Numbered from the stretch's first letter, positions 27,414 through 36,935 are shown. The stretch: DNA of 64,000 bases from Rhizobium sp. RU33A (GCF_900156055.1 NZ_FTMQ01000004.1:310001-374000), one strand, 5' to 3'. The notes: generated by a model from the letters alone, not told the origin. A program made the numbers and translations.

Positions 27414-28232
27414 ATGGCATTTCAGACCCTTCCCCAGGGTGACCAGAAAGGCGATCGGCCCTGGTGGCTGATCGCCTTCCTTGTGCTGGCGGCAGCCCTC
27501 GCCGTCGTGATCTTCGTCAGCGACCTCTATGCTCAGGTCTTCAACACGGTTGCCAAGGGTCTCTGGGTGACGATCTTCGTCACGCTGATCGGCTTTGCCC
27601 TGGCCACGGCGCTCGGCCTGCTGATTGCACTCATGGGAATGTCGGACAGCCTTGTCCTGCGCCAGATTGCCCGGTTCTACGTCGAAGTGGTGCGCGGCAT
27701 TCCGATCATCGTCTTGCTCTTCTATATCGCGTTCGTTGGTGCGCCCGGCTTCGTCGCACTGTACAACCTCGTAACGTCACCCCTCGTATCGGCGGGCATT
27801 GCCGAGCCGATGGTGGTGCGTGACATCTCCCTGATGTGGCGCGCGATTATTGCGCTGATGATCGGCTATTCGGCCTTCATCGCCGAAATCTTTCGCGCCG
27901 GGATCCAGTCGATCGACAAGGGACAGATCGAGGCGGCCAAGGCGCTTGGCTTGAGCCGCAGCCAGCGCTTTCGGCTGGTGGTCTTCCCGCAGGCAATCCG
28001 GGTCATCTTCCCCCCGCTGTCGAACGATTTCGTCGCCATGGTGAAGGATTCGTCCCTCGTATCGGTTCTCGGGGTCGCCGACATCACCCAGATGGGCAAG
28101 GTCTATGCCTCCGGTTCGTTTCGCTTCTTCGAGACCTATTCGATCGTGGCCTATGTCTATCTTGTCCTGACGATCGGCCTTTCGATCCTCCTGCGAGGAT
28201 TTGAACAGCGCATGAGGGAGCGACATCGATGA
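27414..28232 (+). CDS. Amino-acid ABC transporter permease
   Basis: A 272-residue inner-membrane permease of the HisM/GlnP family. About five membrane segments follow a cytosolic start. The EAA loop that docks on the ATPase reads EAAKALGLSRSQRFRLVVFP (about 180-199), ending with PPLSNDFVAMVKDSSLVS. The stop overlaps the ATG of the GT90 gene (ATGA), so translation is coupled. The single permease gene suggests a homodimer. The ATPase must come from elsewhere in the genome, or the gene was lost. Confidence 0.92.
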   Translation: MAFQTLPQGDQKGDRPWWLIAFLVLAAALAVVIFVSDLYAQVFNTVAKGLWVTIFVTLIGFALATALGLLIALMGMSDSLVLRQIARFYVEVVRGIPIIVLLFYIAFVGAPGFVALYNLVTSPLVSAGIAEPMVVRDISLMWRAIIALMIGYSAFIAEIFRAGIQSIDKGQIEAAKALGLSRSQRFRLVVFPQAIRVIFPPLSNDFVAMVKDSSLVSVLGVADITQMGKVYASGSFRFFETYSIVAYVYLVLTIGLSILLRGFEQRMRERHR

Positions 28233-29236
28233 AGCTGCCGGCGCTCGAACAAACGGCAAATGCCATAAACCGCGTGCGCTACTATGCAGCCGGCATCACA
28301 CGACACGCCGTGCCGCGCGAATGGTACCTGCAAAGGTGCAGGCATGTCCTTGGTGACCTGGAGGCATCACCCGAACTCGAAGAGTGGATGCGAAGGGCGA
28401 ACTACTACAACAGATTGCCCCATTGTTCCGTCGAACCCGGCACGAGGCTGAATGCGGTGGACTGGGCCCAGAGCCGCTATTACTTCGATCTGGACGAGTA
28501 TCTGCGCTACTTTCCCTGCCGACTGAAGGTCAACTATCTCTTCGGCGACGTGACCTGGGTTCCGAACGCGCCAAACCTCGTCAAGAGCCGCCCGAGCGAC
28601 GGGGAGAACGGAAACTCCGTGCTTCTGAACCTGGACAAGCTCAGGCATTTCCGGCTTTGCTCGGACGAGACGCCCTGGGAGAAGAAAAAGCCGATGGCCG
28701 TCTGGCGTGGAGCGCTCAACAATCCGCTGCGCCTGGAACTGCTGCGCCGCCATCAGCAGAGCGAGTTCGCTGATGTCGGCCATGTCGGAGAAGCAAAAGA
28801 CGGTCTTGAGGCCAAAGCTTTCCTCAGCCCGCGACAACAGATGGGTTACCGCTATATCCTGTCCATCGAGGGCTTCGATGTCGCCACCAACCTGAAATGG
28901 ATCATGGCATCCCGCAGTGTTTGCGTCATGCCGAAGGGGCGCTACGAGACATGGTTCATGGAAGGCGGCCTGATCCCCGACCGCCACTTCGTCGAGGTGC
29001 GCGCCGATTTCAGCGATCTCGAAGACAAGATTGCGGCGCTGGAACGGGATCCGCTTTGGGCGCAGGACATCGTGGCCAATGCCAATGCCCATGTCGCCTC
29101 GTTCTGCGATCGAAAGACCGAACGCAAGATCTCCTTGCTGGTGCTCCAGAAGTATTTCGAAGCGACGGGGCAACTTCCCCCGTCAGCCTTCAGCCACCTG
29201 TTCTTTCAGCAGACGCGCGAATTTCAGCCTGCATGA
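28229..29236 (+). CDS. Glycosyltransferase family 90 (LpsA/CAP10-like)
   Basis: A 335-residue protein of the GT90 / lipopolysaccharide A-type group. Recognisable features are KKKPMAVWRGALNNPLRL (the WRG-type substrate motif), KAFLSPRQQMGYRYILSIEG, SVCVMPKGRYETWFMEGGLIPDRHFVEV and DLEDKIA. Bacterial members add sugars to lipopolysaccharide or exopolysaccharide in the cytoplasm. It starts inside the stop of the permease gene, an odd pairing of amino-acid import with a glycan gene. There is no signal peptide. Confidence 0.8.
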   Translation: MKLPALEQTANAINRVRYYAAGITRHAVPREWYLQRCRHVLGDLEASPELEEWMRRANYYNRLPHCSVEPGTRLNAVDWAQSRYYFDLDEYLRYFPCRLKVNYLFGDVTWVPNAPNLVKSRPSDGENGNSVLLNLDKLRHFRLCSDETPWEKKKPMAVWRGALNNPLRLELLRRHQQSEFADVGHVGEAKDGLEAKAFLSPRQQMGYRYILSIEGFDVATNLKWIMASRSVCVMPKGRYETWFMEGGLIPDRHFVEVRADFSDLEDKIAALERDPLWAQDIVANANAHVASFCDRKTERKISLLVLQKYFEATGQLPPSAFSHLFFQQTREFQPA

Positions 29237-29240
29237 ACCG

Positions 29241-30134
29241 TCAGTAGGTTTCAGGGACATACATGTCCGCTGGAACCGGATGGCGGATATAGTCCTCATG
29301 GCGCACCCGGGCGGGAAGCTCGATCGCTTCCTTGGGTACATGTTCGTAAGGCACCTGCGTAAGCAGATGCGCGATCATGTTGAGACGCGCCTTCTTCTTG
29401 TCGACGGCCTGGACGACCCACCAGGGTGCCTCCGGAATATGCGTGCGTTCCAGCATCTCTTCTTTGGCGCGGGTATAGCTTTCCCAATGAACCCGGCTTT
29501 CGAGGTCCATCGGCGACAGCTTCCACTGCTTCAAGGGATCGTTGATCCGCATCCGGAAGCGGAATTCCTGCTCTTCATCGGTGATCGAGAACCAGTATTT
29601 GACGAGAATGATCCCAGAGCGCACCAGCATGCGCTCGAATTCCGGGACGGAGCGGAAGAACTCTTCGAGCTCGTCTGGTGTGCAGAAACCCATGACCCGC
29701 TCGACACCGGCCCGATTGTACCAGGAGCGGTCGAAGAGGACCATTTCGCCGGCCGTTGGCAGATGCTGCACGTAACGCTGGAAATACCACTGGCTACGCT
29801 CGCGCTCGGTGGGTGCCGGCAGGGCAACGACCCGGCAGACACGCGGATTGAGCCGCTGGGTCACGCGTTTGATCGCCCCACCCTTACCGGCCGAATCGCG
29901 TCCCTCGAACAGCACGACCATTTTCAGCTTCTTGTACTGCACCCAGTCCTGCAGACGGACCAGTTCGTGCTGCAGCCGGAAAAGTTCGCGGAAGTACACC
30001 CTCCGGTCGATCATCGGCTCGGACATGCCATCGGCGACGAGCTGGTCGAGGCGATCCTCGTCCAGCTGCTGTTCCAGCTCCTCGTCGAAGCTGTCGAGGA
30101 GTTCGGTCTTGATGCGGTGGATCTCTTCGTTCAT
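29241..30134 (-). CDS. ppk2: Polyphosphate kinase 2
   Basis: A 297-residue PPK2-family kinase that transfers phosphate between polyphosphate and nucleotides. Walker A is EGRDSAGKGGAIKR (77-90) and the Walker B/lid region is VLFDRSWYNRAGVERVMGF (about 145-163), both diagnostic. The single-domain length fits class I PPK2, which mainly phosphorylates nucleoside diphosphates, although the class cannot be told for certain by eye. I chose ATG 30134; a frame to 30179 adds 15 residues without likeness. Convergent with the GT90 gene, only four bases apart. Confidence 0.93.
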   Translation of the reverse strand: MNEEIHRIKTELLDSFDEELEQQLDEDRLDQLVADGMSEPMIDRRVYFRELFRLQHELVRLQDWVQYKKLKMVVLFEGRDSAGKGGAIKRVTQRLNPRVCRVVALPAPTERERSQWYFQRYVQHLPTAGEMVLFDRSWYNRAGVERVMGFCTPDELEEFFRSVPEFERMLVRSGIILVKYWFSITDEEQEFRFRMRINDPLKQWKLSPMDLESRVHWESYTRAKEEMLERTHIPEAPWWVVQAVDKKKARLNMIAHLLTQVPYEHVPKEAIELPARVRHEDYIRHPVPADMYVPETY

Positions 30135-30465
30135 GGCGCCGGTTCCGAATGGAGTTCGATAGTGACGAAGATCAATCATGCTTGCAAGAAAGCTTCATGA
30201 CAGTCGCATGTCATGGGGCGCTCGAAGCAATTGCCGACAAATGCGAAAACTGGTATGACCCCGGTCATGGGATCGAAATTCGGATGCCTCGCGAACCAGT
30301 TTATTGTGCTGCAGGACCACAAGCGTCTGCCGGCACGCTTCTTCGCGCGCGTTCAAGGGGCCCTTGCGAGCCTTCGCGGCTGAGCTCCTGCGACCGGAAG
30401 ACCGGCGCGATAAGACCTCACACTTCAAGAAATCCCTTTATACTCAGTCTGGATGGAACTCACCC
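30135..30465. other. 331-base divergent region between ppk2 and leuC
   Basis: No gene, no leader peptide with a leucine run, and no clear attenuator hairpin. A TATACT at 30439-30444, 22 bases before the leuC start, could be a -10 box but lacks a recognisable -35 at 17 bases. The region must hold the promoters of both flanking genes. Confidence 0.4.
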
Positions 30466-31875
30466 ATGAGCGCACCTCGCACCCTTTACGACAAGATCTG
30501 GGACGACCACGTCGTCGATCGTCAGGACGATGGCACCTGTCTTCTCTACATCGACCGTCACCTCGTTCACGAAGTGACCTCTCCGCAGGCCTTCGAAGGT
30601 CTGCGCATGGCAGGCCGCAAGGTTCGCGCGCCGCAGAAGACGCTCGCCGTCGTCGACCACAACGTGCCGACCTCGCCGGACCGCCACCTCGGCATCAAGA
30701 ACGAGGAAAGCCGCATCCAGGTCGAGGCGCTTGCCACCAACGCAGCCGAGTTCGGCGTCGAATACTACTCGGCTTCCGACAAGCGCCAGGGCATCGTGCA
30801 TATCGTCGGCCCCGAACAGGGCTTCACCCTGCCGGGCATGACCATCGTCTGCGGTGACAGCCATACTTCGACGCATGGCGCTTTCGGTGCACTCGCGCAT
30901 GGCATCGGCACGTCCGAGGTCGAGCACGTGCTCGCGACCCAGACGCTGATCCAGAAGAAGGCGAAGAACATGCTGGTGCGCGTCGACGGGAAGTTGCCCG
31001 AAGGCGTAACAGCGAAGGACATCATCCTCGCCATCATCGGAGAGATCGGCACGGCCGGCGGCACCGGCCACGTCATCGAATTCGCCGGCGAAGCCATCGA
31101 GGCGCTGTCGATGGAAGGTCGCATGACCGTCTGCAACATGACGATCGAGGGCGGCGCCCGCGCCGGTCTCATCGCGCCTGACGAAAAGACCTTCGAATAC
31201 ATCAAGGACAAGCCGCGCGCGCCCAAGGGCGAAGCCCTCGAGCAGGCGCTTGCCTACTGGAAGACGCTGAAGTCCGACGAAGGCGCGCATTTCGATCGCG
31301 TCGTCGTGCTCGATGCCGCCAATCTGCCGCCGATCGTGTCGTGGGGCTCTTCGCCGGAAGACGTAGTCTCCGTCGAAGGCGTCGTTCCCAACCCCGACGA
31401 CATCGCCGATGAAAACAAGCGCACCTCAAAGTGGCGCGCGCTCGACTATATGGGCCTGAAGCCGGGCACCAAGATCACCGACATCGCCATCGACCGCGTC
31501 TTCATCGGCTCCTGCACCAACGGTCGTATCGAGGACCTGCGCGAAGTGGCCAAGGTCGTCGAAGGCAAACAGGTGGCATCCACCGTATCTGCCATGATCG
31601 TTCCGGGCTCCGGTCTGGTGAAGGAACAGGCTGAAGCGGAAGGCCTCGACAAGATCTTCAAGGCCGCCGGCTTCGACTGGCGCGAGCCGGGCTGCTCGAT
31701 GTGCCTCGCCATGAACGACGACCGCTTGAAGCCGGGCGAGCGTTGCGCATCGACGTCCAACCGCAACTTCGAAGGCCGCCAGGGCTTCAAGGGTCGCACG
31801 CACCTCGTATCGCCGGCAATGGCAGCCGCCGCCGCTGTAGCGGGTCACTTCGTCGACATTCGCAGCTTCAAGTAA
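30466..31875 (+). CDS. leuC: 3-isopropylmalate dehydratase large subunit
   Basis: LeuC holds the [4Fe-4S] cluster of isopropylmalate isomerase and pairs with LeuD (4294-4899). The 469 residues match the family. The cluster cysteines are in [13 protein letters not shown] (near 350) and GCSMCLAMN (near 410 and 413). VDHNVPTS and [13 protein letters not shown] are the usual substrate motifs. Start at ATG 30466 gives [18 protein letters not shown] terminator follows at 31904. Confidence 0.97.
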   Translation: MSAPRTLYDKIWDDHVVDRQDDGTCLLYIDRHLVHEVTSPQAFEGLRMAGRKVRAPQKTLAVVDHNVPTSPDRHLGIKNEESRIQVEALATNAAEFGVEYYSASDKRQGIVHIVGPEQGFTLPGMTIVCGDSHTSTHGAFGALAHGIGTSEVEHVLATQTLIQKKAKNMLVRVDGKLPEGVTAKDIILAIIGEIGTAGGTGHVIEFAGEAIEALSMEGRMTVCNMTIEGGARAGLIAPDEKTFEYIKDKPRAPKGEALEQALAYWKTLKSDEGAHFDRVVVLDAANLPPIVSWGSSPEDVVSVEGVVPNPDDIADENKRTSKWRALDYMGLKPGTKITDIAIDRVFIGSCTNGRIEDLREVAKVVEGKQVASTVSAMIVPGSGLVKEQAEAEGLDKIFKAAGFDWREPGCSMCLAMNDDRLKPGERCASTSNRNFEGRQGFKGRTHLVSPAMAAAAAVAGHFVDIRSFK

Positions 31876-31903
31876 GCGCGAGACAAGATGGACTTGATCT
31901 TCG

Positions 31904-31934
31904 CCGCCCGCTGAAAAGCGGGCGGTTTCTTTTT
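31904..31934 (+). terminator. Rho-independent terminator of leuC
   Basis: CCGCCCGC / GCGGGCGG stem with a six-base loop, followed by TTTCTTTTT, 28 bases after the stop. Confidence 0.92.
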
Positions 31935-32058
31935 GCCGGCCGGTTGCAAAGGCGCCCGAAGCAGCTATCGTCCGCAACGTCACAAAACTGTCATACGCCG
32001 CTTGCGGGTCTCTCATGAAAACCAGTGAATTCGTCAACTCGATCCGCAGGCCGCGGTC

Positions 32059-32889
32059 GTGAGTGCTGTTGCCGTGGGGCTAGCGCTGATCGCCGCGATC
32101 TTGCACGCCAGTTGGAACGCCTTCCTGCGGACAGGAGCAGACCGTCTCTGGTCGATCACCGTGATGAGCCTGGCGGGCAGTATCATTACCCTTCCCCTGC
32201 TTTTTACGGTTCCTGTGCCGGGGGCAGCCGCATGGCCATACATCCTGCTCTCGGCAAGCCTTCAGGTGGGCTATAGCCTGTTCCTCGTGGCGGCTTACCG
32301 CCATGGGGAACTCGGCCAGGTCTACCCGATCGTTCGCGGCACCGTTCCTCTCCTCGTGACACTCGGCGGCTTTCTCTTCTTCGGCGAAGTGTTGGGGCCG
32401 TGGCAGACCCTCGGCGTCGTTATGATTGCGACCGGCATCATGAGCCTGTCGCTTGGCAAGACCCGAGCTGCGACCTCATCCATTCTCTTTGCCCTGACGA
32501 CAGGCCTGATCATCGCCTGCTATTCGACCGTCGACTCGCGCGGTGTGAAGCTGGTCGAACAACCCATCGCCTATGCGTTCTGGGTACTGTTTCTTTTTGG
32601 CATCATGATCACGATTGCCTTTGCCGTGACACGACGGGGACTGACCATCGATCTGCGCTCGCCGCTGACTTGGAAGGCGGCCGCTGGAGGCGTTGTCGCC
32701 ATGTTGGCCTACGGCCTTGTCGTTGTCGCCTATGCCTATGCACCAGCAGGGCTTGTCACGGCGGTCAGGGAAACAAGTGTCGTCTTCGCCGTATTGATTG
32801 GCGCCCTTCTCCTAGGCGAGCCCCTCACCGTCCGACGGCTTCTTGCCTGCCTGATCGTTGCCGGCGGCGCAATCAGCGTCAGTCTCTAA
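32059..32889 (+). CDS. EamA/DMT-family transporter
   Basis: A 276-residue inner-membrane protein with about ten hydrophobic segments arranged as two EamA repeats. The first repeat starts ALIAAILHASWNAFLR, and each ends in a pattern like PIVRGTVPLLVTLGGFLFFGE and AVRETSVVFAVLIGALLLGE. Family members export or take up small metabolites; the substrate is unknown. Starts at GTG 32059 with no strong ribosome site visible. Convergent with rplS. Confidence 0.88.
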   Translation: MSAVAVGLALIAAILHASWNAFLRTGADRLWSITVMSLAGSIITLPLLFTVPVPGAAAWPYILLSASLQVGYSLFLVAAYRHGELGQVYPIVRGTVPLLVTLGGFLFFGEVLGPWQTLGVVMIATGIMSLSLGKTRAATSSILFALTTGLIIACYSTVDSRGVKLVEQPIAYAFWVLFLFGIMITIAFAVTRRGLTIDLRSPLTWKAAAGGVVAMLAYGLVVVAYAYAPAGLVTAVRETSVVFAVLIGALLLGEPLTVRRLLACLIVAGGAISVSL

Positions 32890-32903
32890 CGGACAGCCCA
32901 AAC

Positions 32904-32933
32904 GAAAAAAGGCTCCGGAAACCGGAGCCTTTC
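32904..32933. terminator. Bidirectional terminator between EamA gene and rplS
   Basis: AAAGGCTCCGG / CCGGAGCCTTT with a three-base loop at 32908-32932, with A-rich and T-rich flanks, between the two convergent stops. It works for both directions. Confidence 0.85.
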
Positions 32934-32957
32934 GTGATATTGCAAGCTTGCAGCTGC

Positions 32958-33494
32958 TTATTCGGCAGAAGCTTCGGCAGCGGCTGCAGCTTCAGCGGCA
33001 GCGGCCTTTTCAGCGGCTTCGGCTGCTGCCTTTTCGGCGGCCAGTGCCTGTGCTGCTGCAACCTTCTCGGCTTCCAGACGTGCCTTTTCCTCGGCAACGG
33101 CGGCGCGCTCGGCGTCGTTCAGCTTGCGGGCGCGGGTGCCGGTGTTCTCGACGATACGAGCCGACTTGCCGCGACGATCGCGCAGGTAGTAGAGCTTGGC
33201 GCGACGGACCTTACCGCGGCGGACGATTTCGACGCTTTCGACCAGCGGCGAGTAGACCGGGAATACGCGCTCGACGCCTTCGCCGTAGGAGATCTTGCGA
33301 ACGGTGAAGCTTTCGTTGATGCCGCCGCCCGAACGCGCGATGCAAACGCCTTCATAGGCCTGTACACGGGTACGGTTGCCTTCCTTGACGGTGACGTTGA
33401 CGCGGAGCGTGTCGCCGGGAGAGAATTCCGGGAGCTTGCGCTTGGCTTCGATCTTGGCGGCCTGTTCGGCTTCCAGCTGCTGAATGATGTTCAT
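32958..33494 (-). CDS. rplS: 50S ribosomal protein L19
   Basis: L19 sits at the 30S-50S interface. The first 125 residues match the family ([58 protein letters not shown]). Typical L19 is about 115-130 residues; this one is 178, with a C-terminal tail of Ala, Glu and Lys (residues 130-178) that should form a charged helix or coiled coil. Rhizobial L19 proteins carry such tails. In most relatives the gene follows trmD; here a TSUP gene on the other strand lies between. Confidence 0.96.
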   Translation of the reverse strand: MNIIQQLEAEQAAKIEAKRKLPEFSPGDTLRVNVTVKEGNRTRVQAYEGVCIARSGGGINESFTVRKISYGEGVERVFPVYSPLVESVEIVRRGKVRRAKLYYLRDRRGKSARIVENTGTRARKLNDAERAAVAEEKARLEAEKVAAAQALAAEKAAAEAAEKAAAAEAAAAAEASAE

Positions 33495-33771
33495 GTCTAA
33501 CCTCGGTTTCTTCTGAATCAGCCAGAGCGCTCAACGATGATCCCCAGGACTTTGCCGCAGGATATTGGCCTTGATGGGCCGGAGCGAATGCACAGTTCTT
33601 TGTTGTGGCAGACGGGCGAAGAGCCCATTTCCGACGCGGCCAATACACCAAGACGCTCCGCTTGTCACCCCTAACGCTGCGAATTTTTACATGGGCGATA
33701 TGGCGCGAAGCCTTGCGGCGCAGGAACTCTCCTCCTATCACGTCTTCCTCAGCATGGAGGAAATGGTACAC

Positions 33772-34518
33772 ATGTCGATGGCTTTGATCGCCCTGCTCTT
33801 TGCAGCGGGCTTCCTGTCTGGCGCAGTCAATGCGATCGCCGGCGGCGGGACCTTCCTCACTTTCGGCGCACTGACGCTTGTCGGCCTTCCGCCGATCAGC
33901 GCCAACGCCACCTCATCGGTCACTCAGATCCCCGGCTACATCACATCGACGCTCGCCTATGGCAAGGAATTGCGGGCCATGGGACGCGGGGTCTGGGTCC
34001 TCGCTGCCGTTTCGGCCGTTGGGGCTCTCGGGGGCGCGCTGTTCCTGATTTCGCTCTCCAATCCCGCCTTCCGAACCATGGTGCCCTGGTTGCTGCTTGT
34101 CGCGACCGTCATCTTCGCCGCTGGCCCGAAGTTGAGGCCGAAGACACAAGGGGAGAGCCATCCGGCTAGCCCCCTCGGGCTTGTGCTGCAGGGTGTGACG
34201 TCCTTCTACGGCGGCTTCTTCGGCGCCGGCATGGGCATCATGATGCTGGCATCACTGGGGCTGGCGAGCGGCGGCGACTATCACCGTCTCAACGCATTGA
34301 AAAACTTCCTGTCGATCGTCATCGCAGCCGTCGCGATCGTGGTGTTCGTCGGTGCGGGCGCACTCTCCTGGCTTCATGCTCTGATCATGATCCCGGCCGT
34401 GGCCGCCGGCGGCTATGCAGGCGTGGCGATGGCCAGAAAGGTCCCGCAGGCTGTTTTGCGCTGGATCGTGGTCGCCGCAGGTCTGGGGCTTGCCGCCTAT
34501 TACTTCCTGACCGGCTGA
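33772..34518 (+). CDS. TSUP/TauE-SafE family membrane transporter
   Basis: A 248-residue protein with seven or eight hydrophobic segments and the two TSUP signature halves ([17 protein letters not shown] and [18 protein letters not shown]). Family members move sulfite, sulfonates or other organic anions; the substrate is not known. I chose ATG 33772, ten bases after GGAGGA; several in-frame ATGs lie nearby and a longer frame opens at 33565. The last 19 bases overlap the convergent trmD end. Confidence 0.85.
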   Translation: MSMALIALLFAAGFLSGAVNAIAGGGTFLTFGALTLVGLPPISANATSSVTQIPGYITSTLAYGKELRAMGRGVWVLAAVSAVGALGGALFLISLSNPAFRTMVPWLLLVATVIFAAGPKLRPKTQGESHPASPLGLVLQGVTSFYGGFFGAGMGIMMLASLGLASGGDYHRLNALKNFLSIVIAAVAIVVFVGAGALSWLHALIMIPAVAAGGYAGVAMARKVPQAVLRWIVVAAGLGLAAYYFLTG

Positions 34519-35192
34519 TCGGGCAACAGGTCAGGGCGCCGTTCGCCGGTGAGCTTCACTGCCTGCTCGTGTCGCCATTTTTCAATGGCGGCATGATTTC
34601 CCGATGTGAGCACTTCAGGAATCTCCCGCCCCTCGAAGATCTGCGGACGCGTATATTGCGGATGTTCGAGCAGACCACCCTCAAAGCTCTCATGCACGCC
34701 GGACAACTGGTTACCCATCACGCCAGGCAGGATGCGCACCACCGCATCGAGGAGCGTGAGCGCCGCGGGCTCGCCACCCGAGAGGATATAATCGCCGATC
34801 GAGACTTCTTCGAGCTGCCGCGCATCGATCACCCTCTGATCAACGCCTTCAAAACGACCGCAGACGATCACTACGCCCTCGCCTTGGGCGAGTTCCCGGA
34901 CGCGCTCCTGCGTCAGCGGCCGACCCCGCGGGCTCATCAGCAAGCGAGGACGTCCATCGTCGGCTATGGAGTCGACGGCACGCGCCAGAACATCGGGACG
35001 CAGCACCATGCCGGCACCACCGCCCGACGGCGTATCGTCGACGCTGCGATGTTTGTCCTCGGCGAATTCGCGGATCTGGACGGATTCGATCGCCCAGTCA
35101 CCGCGCTCCAGCGCCCGGCCCGCCAGGGCCAGCCCGAGATGACCCGGAAACATGTCCGGGTAGAGTGTCAGGATGGAGGCCTTGAAGGGCAT
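34500..35192 (-). CDS. trmD: tRNA (guanine-37-N1)-methyltransferase
   Basis: TrmD methylates G37 next to the anticodon using SAM and prevents frameshifting. The 230 residues hold the SPOUT-knot motifs [39 protein letters not shown] and [21 protein letters not shown] chose ATG 35192, giving [12 protein letters not shown]; a start at 35210 would overlap the rimM stop. Downstream of rimM by seven bases. The end overlaps the convergent TSUP gene by 19 bases. Confidence 0.96.
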   Translation of the reverse strand: MPFKASILTLYPDMFPGHLGLALAGRALERGDWAIESVQIREFAEDKHRSVDDTPSGGGAGMVLRPDVLARAVDSIADDGRPRLLMSPRGRPLTQERVRELAQGEGVVIVCGRFEGVDQRVIDARQLEEVSIGDYILSGGEPAALTLLDAVVRILPGVMGNQLSGVHESFEGGLLEHPQYTRPQIFEGREIPEVLTSGNHAAIEKWRHEQAVKLTGERRPDLLPDQPVRK

Positions 35193-35199
35193 GGTACGG

Positions 35200-35778
35200 T
35201 CAGCGGCCATTGTTCGGCCGCGGCTTGCCGCCAGCATTGCCGTAGGGCTTCTCTTCCCCGTCGTCCTTCAGACCCGCTGCAATCGGATCGACAAGCAGGC
35301 GTCCGCCTTCGAGATCGATCTCGAGCACAGCGGCTTCGGAAAAAGGGATGAGCACGGGACGCTTGCCGGGGCCCTTCAACTCGAGCAGATCGCCGGCGCC
35401 GAAGTCATAGACGGCAGTGACCGCGCCGTAGTGATTGTTCTCGGCGTCATAGACCTCGAGGCCTTCGAGATCGGCATAGTAGAATTCGTCCTCGTCAAGA
35501 TCGTCATCCGGCAGCGCATCACGGTCGACAAAAAGCTCGGTGCCGTTCAGCGCTTCGGCGGCATTGCGATCGTTGACCCCGCGGAAACGCACGACAGCAA
35601 CCGTCTTGCCGTCACGGATGTCGAGGATCTCGAACTTTCGCCCGTCAGCCGCATAGAGGACGCCATAGTCACCGAGACCGAGCGGATCCTCGGTGAAGGT
35701 CTTGACCCGCACCTCGCCCCGGAGCCCTTGGGCGGAACCGATCACGGCCATCAGTATCGGATTTTCAAGCTTGCTCAT
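35200..35778 (-). CDS. rimM: Ribosome maturation factor RimM
   Basis: RimM helps assemble the 30S head and binds protein S19. The 192 residues have an N-terminal barrel ([18 protein letters not shown]) and a C-terminal PRC barrel ([30 protein letters not shown]). The tail after residue 170 is longer and more flexible than in E. coli. I chose ATG 35778, which gives [14 protein letters not shown]; the longer frame to 36012 runs into the repeat element. A terminator and a MITE-like element separate it from rpsP. Confidence 0.95.
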   Translation of the reverse strand: MSKLENPILMAVIGSAQGLRGEVRVKTFTEDPLGLGDYGVLYAADGRKFEILDIRDGKTVAVVRFRGVNDRNAAEALNGTELFVDRDALPDDDLDEDEFYYADLEGLEVYDAENNHYGAVTAVYDFGAGDLLELKGPGKRPVLIPFSEAAVLEIDLEGGRLLVDPIAAGLKDDGEEKPYGNAGGKPRPNNGR

Positions 35779-35820
35779 GAGTGGGAATGGTCCTGCACAC
35801 GCCTCGGTTCGACATTCCTT

Positions 35821-36086
35821 TAATACCAAGTGTCGATGATAGGAACCCATAGGATCGGCTCGACCGCCCTTTCTGGCTAGGAGAGGTCCGAAGAGCGATG
35901 CTGGCGCATCGGTCGAGGAGCTCGACGACGCTAGAACGGGCGGGAAGCCGACCAAAGGTGGCTTATTGTGGGCCTCTGGCGTTGTTGCGCCGCTTGGCCG
36001 ATGCGACAGCATCGCCCCGCGCCGCGCCTAGCCAGAAACCCACAATAAGCCATCCTATCGGTTCCTATCATTGACACTTGGTATTA
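35821..36086. mobile_element. 266-bp MITE-like element with 35-bp terminal inverted repeats
   Basis: The ends at 35821-35855 and 36052-36086 are inverted copies, alike at 33 of 35 bases and starting TAATACCAAGTGTC. Inside, GGCTTATTGTGGG (35960-35972) pairs with CCCACAATAAGCC (36039-36051), next to CTGGC/GCCAG, and CGATGC-GACA-GCATCG forms a further hairpin. There is no reading frame for a transposase. The outermost bases are TA at both ends, which would suit a TA target duplication of the IS630/Tc1 type. It lies in the gap between rpsP and rimM, where it may separate their expression. Confidence 0.75.
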
Positions 36087-36111
36087 GGCGGAAGCGACCG
36101 GAAAGAAAACG

Positions 36112-36143
36112 CAAAAACGGGCGGTGGGATGCCCCACCGCCCG
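36112..36143 (-). terminator. Rho-independent terminator directly after rpsP
   Basis: Perfect 11-bp stem CGGGCGGTGGG / CCCACCGCCCG with loop ATGC (36118-36143). The minus strand continues into TTTTTG. It lies 21 bases beyond the rpsP stop, so rpsP and rimM should be partly uncoupled. Confidence 0.88.
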
Positions 36144-36164
36144 CTAAAAACGACTTTATGCCGA

Positions 36165-36539
36165 TTATTCTGCAGCGGCTTCCGAAGCGGCAGCAGCAGC
36201 GTCAGCGGCCTTCTGGGCGCGCTCGGCAGTGCGTTCCTGTGCCCGCTTGCCCGGCTTTGCCTTGTTCGGGTTGTTGCGGGTGGCGCGCTCGGCGAGACCG
36301 GCTTCAGCCATGAAGCGCAGAACGCGGTCGGTCGGCTGGGCGCCCTTGGCAACCCAGGCCTTGATGGCGTCTGCGTCCAGCTCGACGCGCTTTTCGTTGT
36401 CCTTGCCGAGCATCGGGTTCCAGGAACCGACGCGGTCGAGGAAACGGCCATCGCGCGGTGCGCGGGCGTCGGCAACGACGATCTGGTAGTACGGGCGCTT
36501 CTTGGAACCACCGCGGGCGAGACGAATCTTGAGGGACAT
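36165..36539 (-). CDS. rpsP: 30S ribosomal protein S16
   Basis: S16 is an early 30S assembly protein. The 124 residues begin [20 protein letters not shown], the family signature, and continue [13 protein letters not shown]-terminal Ala/Arg/Lys-rich tail (about residues 85-124) is longer than in E. coli (82 residues in all), typical of alphaproteobacteria. Downstream of the chorismate mutase gene by 65 bases. Confidence 0.97.
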   Translation of the reverse strand: MSLKIRLARGGSKKRPYYQIVVADARAPRDGRFLDRVGSWNPMLGKDNEKRVELDADAIKAWVAKGAQPTDRVLRFMAEAGLAERATRNNPNKAKPGKRAQERTAERAQKAADAAAAASEAAAE

Positions 36540-36604
36540 GGTATTACTCCTTGATGTTTTTAGTTCGGGCCGCCGTGGCGAACCTGTTCTTGTTGAGGCC
36601 GCCG

Positions 36605-36925
36605 TCAGGCGGTCTTTTCGGTTGCACCGCCATGTTCGGCGGCAATGGCTTCATGATGCCGGATGACTTCCTTGATGATGAAGTTCAAGAACTTCTCGGC
36701 GAAATCCGGATCCAGATGAGCATCCTTCGCTAAGCCGCGAAGGCGTTCGATCTGGTATTCCTCGCGCGCCGGGTCGGCCGGCGGCAAATCGTACTTGGCT
36801 TTCAAAACGCCGACGGCCTTGGTGCAGCGGAAGCGCTCCGCCAACATATGGACCAGCGCCGCATCGATATTGTCGATCGACTGGCGATAGCCGGAAAGCT
36901 GTTCCTTGACGGACGGATCAATCAT
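36605..36925 (-). CDS. Chorismate mutase (AroQ type)
   Basis: A 106-residue helical enzyme that turns chorismate into prephenate, the branch to phenylalanine and tyrosine. Residues fit the AroQ fold: [20 protein letters not shown] (helix 1, with the active-site arginine), [20 protein letters not shown], and [14 protein letters not shown]. No prephenate dehydratase or dehydrogenase domain is attached. I chose ATG 36925; a longer frame to 37030 overlaps ffh. It starts ten bases after the ffh stop, so it rides in the ffh transcript. Confidence 0.92.
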   Translation of the reverse strand: MIDPSVKEQLSGYRQSIDNIDAALVHMLAERFRCTKAVGVLKAKYDLPPADPAREEYQIERLRGLAKDAHLDPDFAEKFLNFIIKEVIRHHEAIAAEHGGATEKTA

Positions 36926-36935
36926 CGGCGCCCTC

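Noticed and set aside
29031-30200. 389-residue open frame over the end of the GT90 gene and opposite ppk2
   Set aside because: Overlaps two well-supported genes in other frames and has no motif of its own.
30304-30465. Upstream extension of leuC as a leader peptide or attenuator
   Set aside because: No run of leucine codons and no paired terminator/antiterminator hairpins in the 331-base gap.
35960-36051. tRNA-like or riboswitch-like fold in the rpsP-rimM gap
   Set aside because: The pairing is part of the inverted-repeat element; there is no tRNA cloverleaf or known aptamer consensus.
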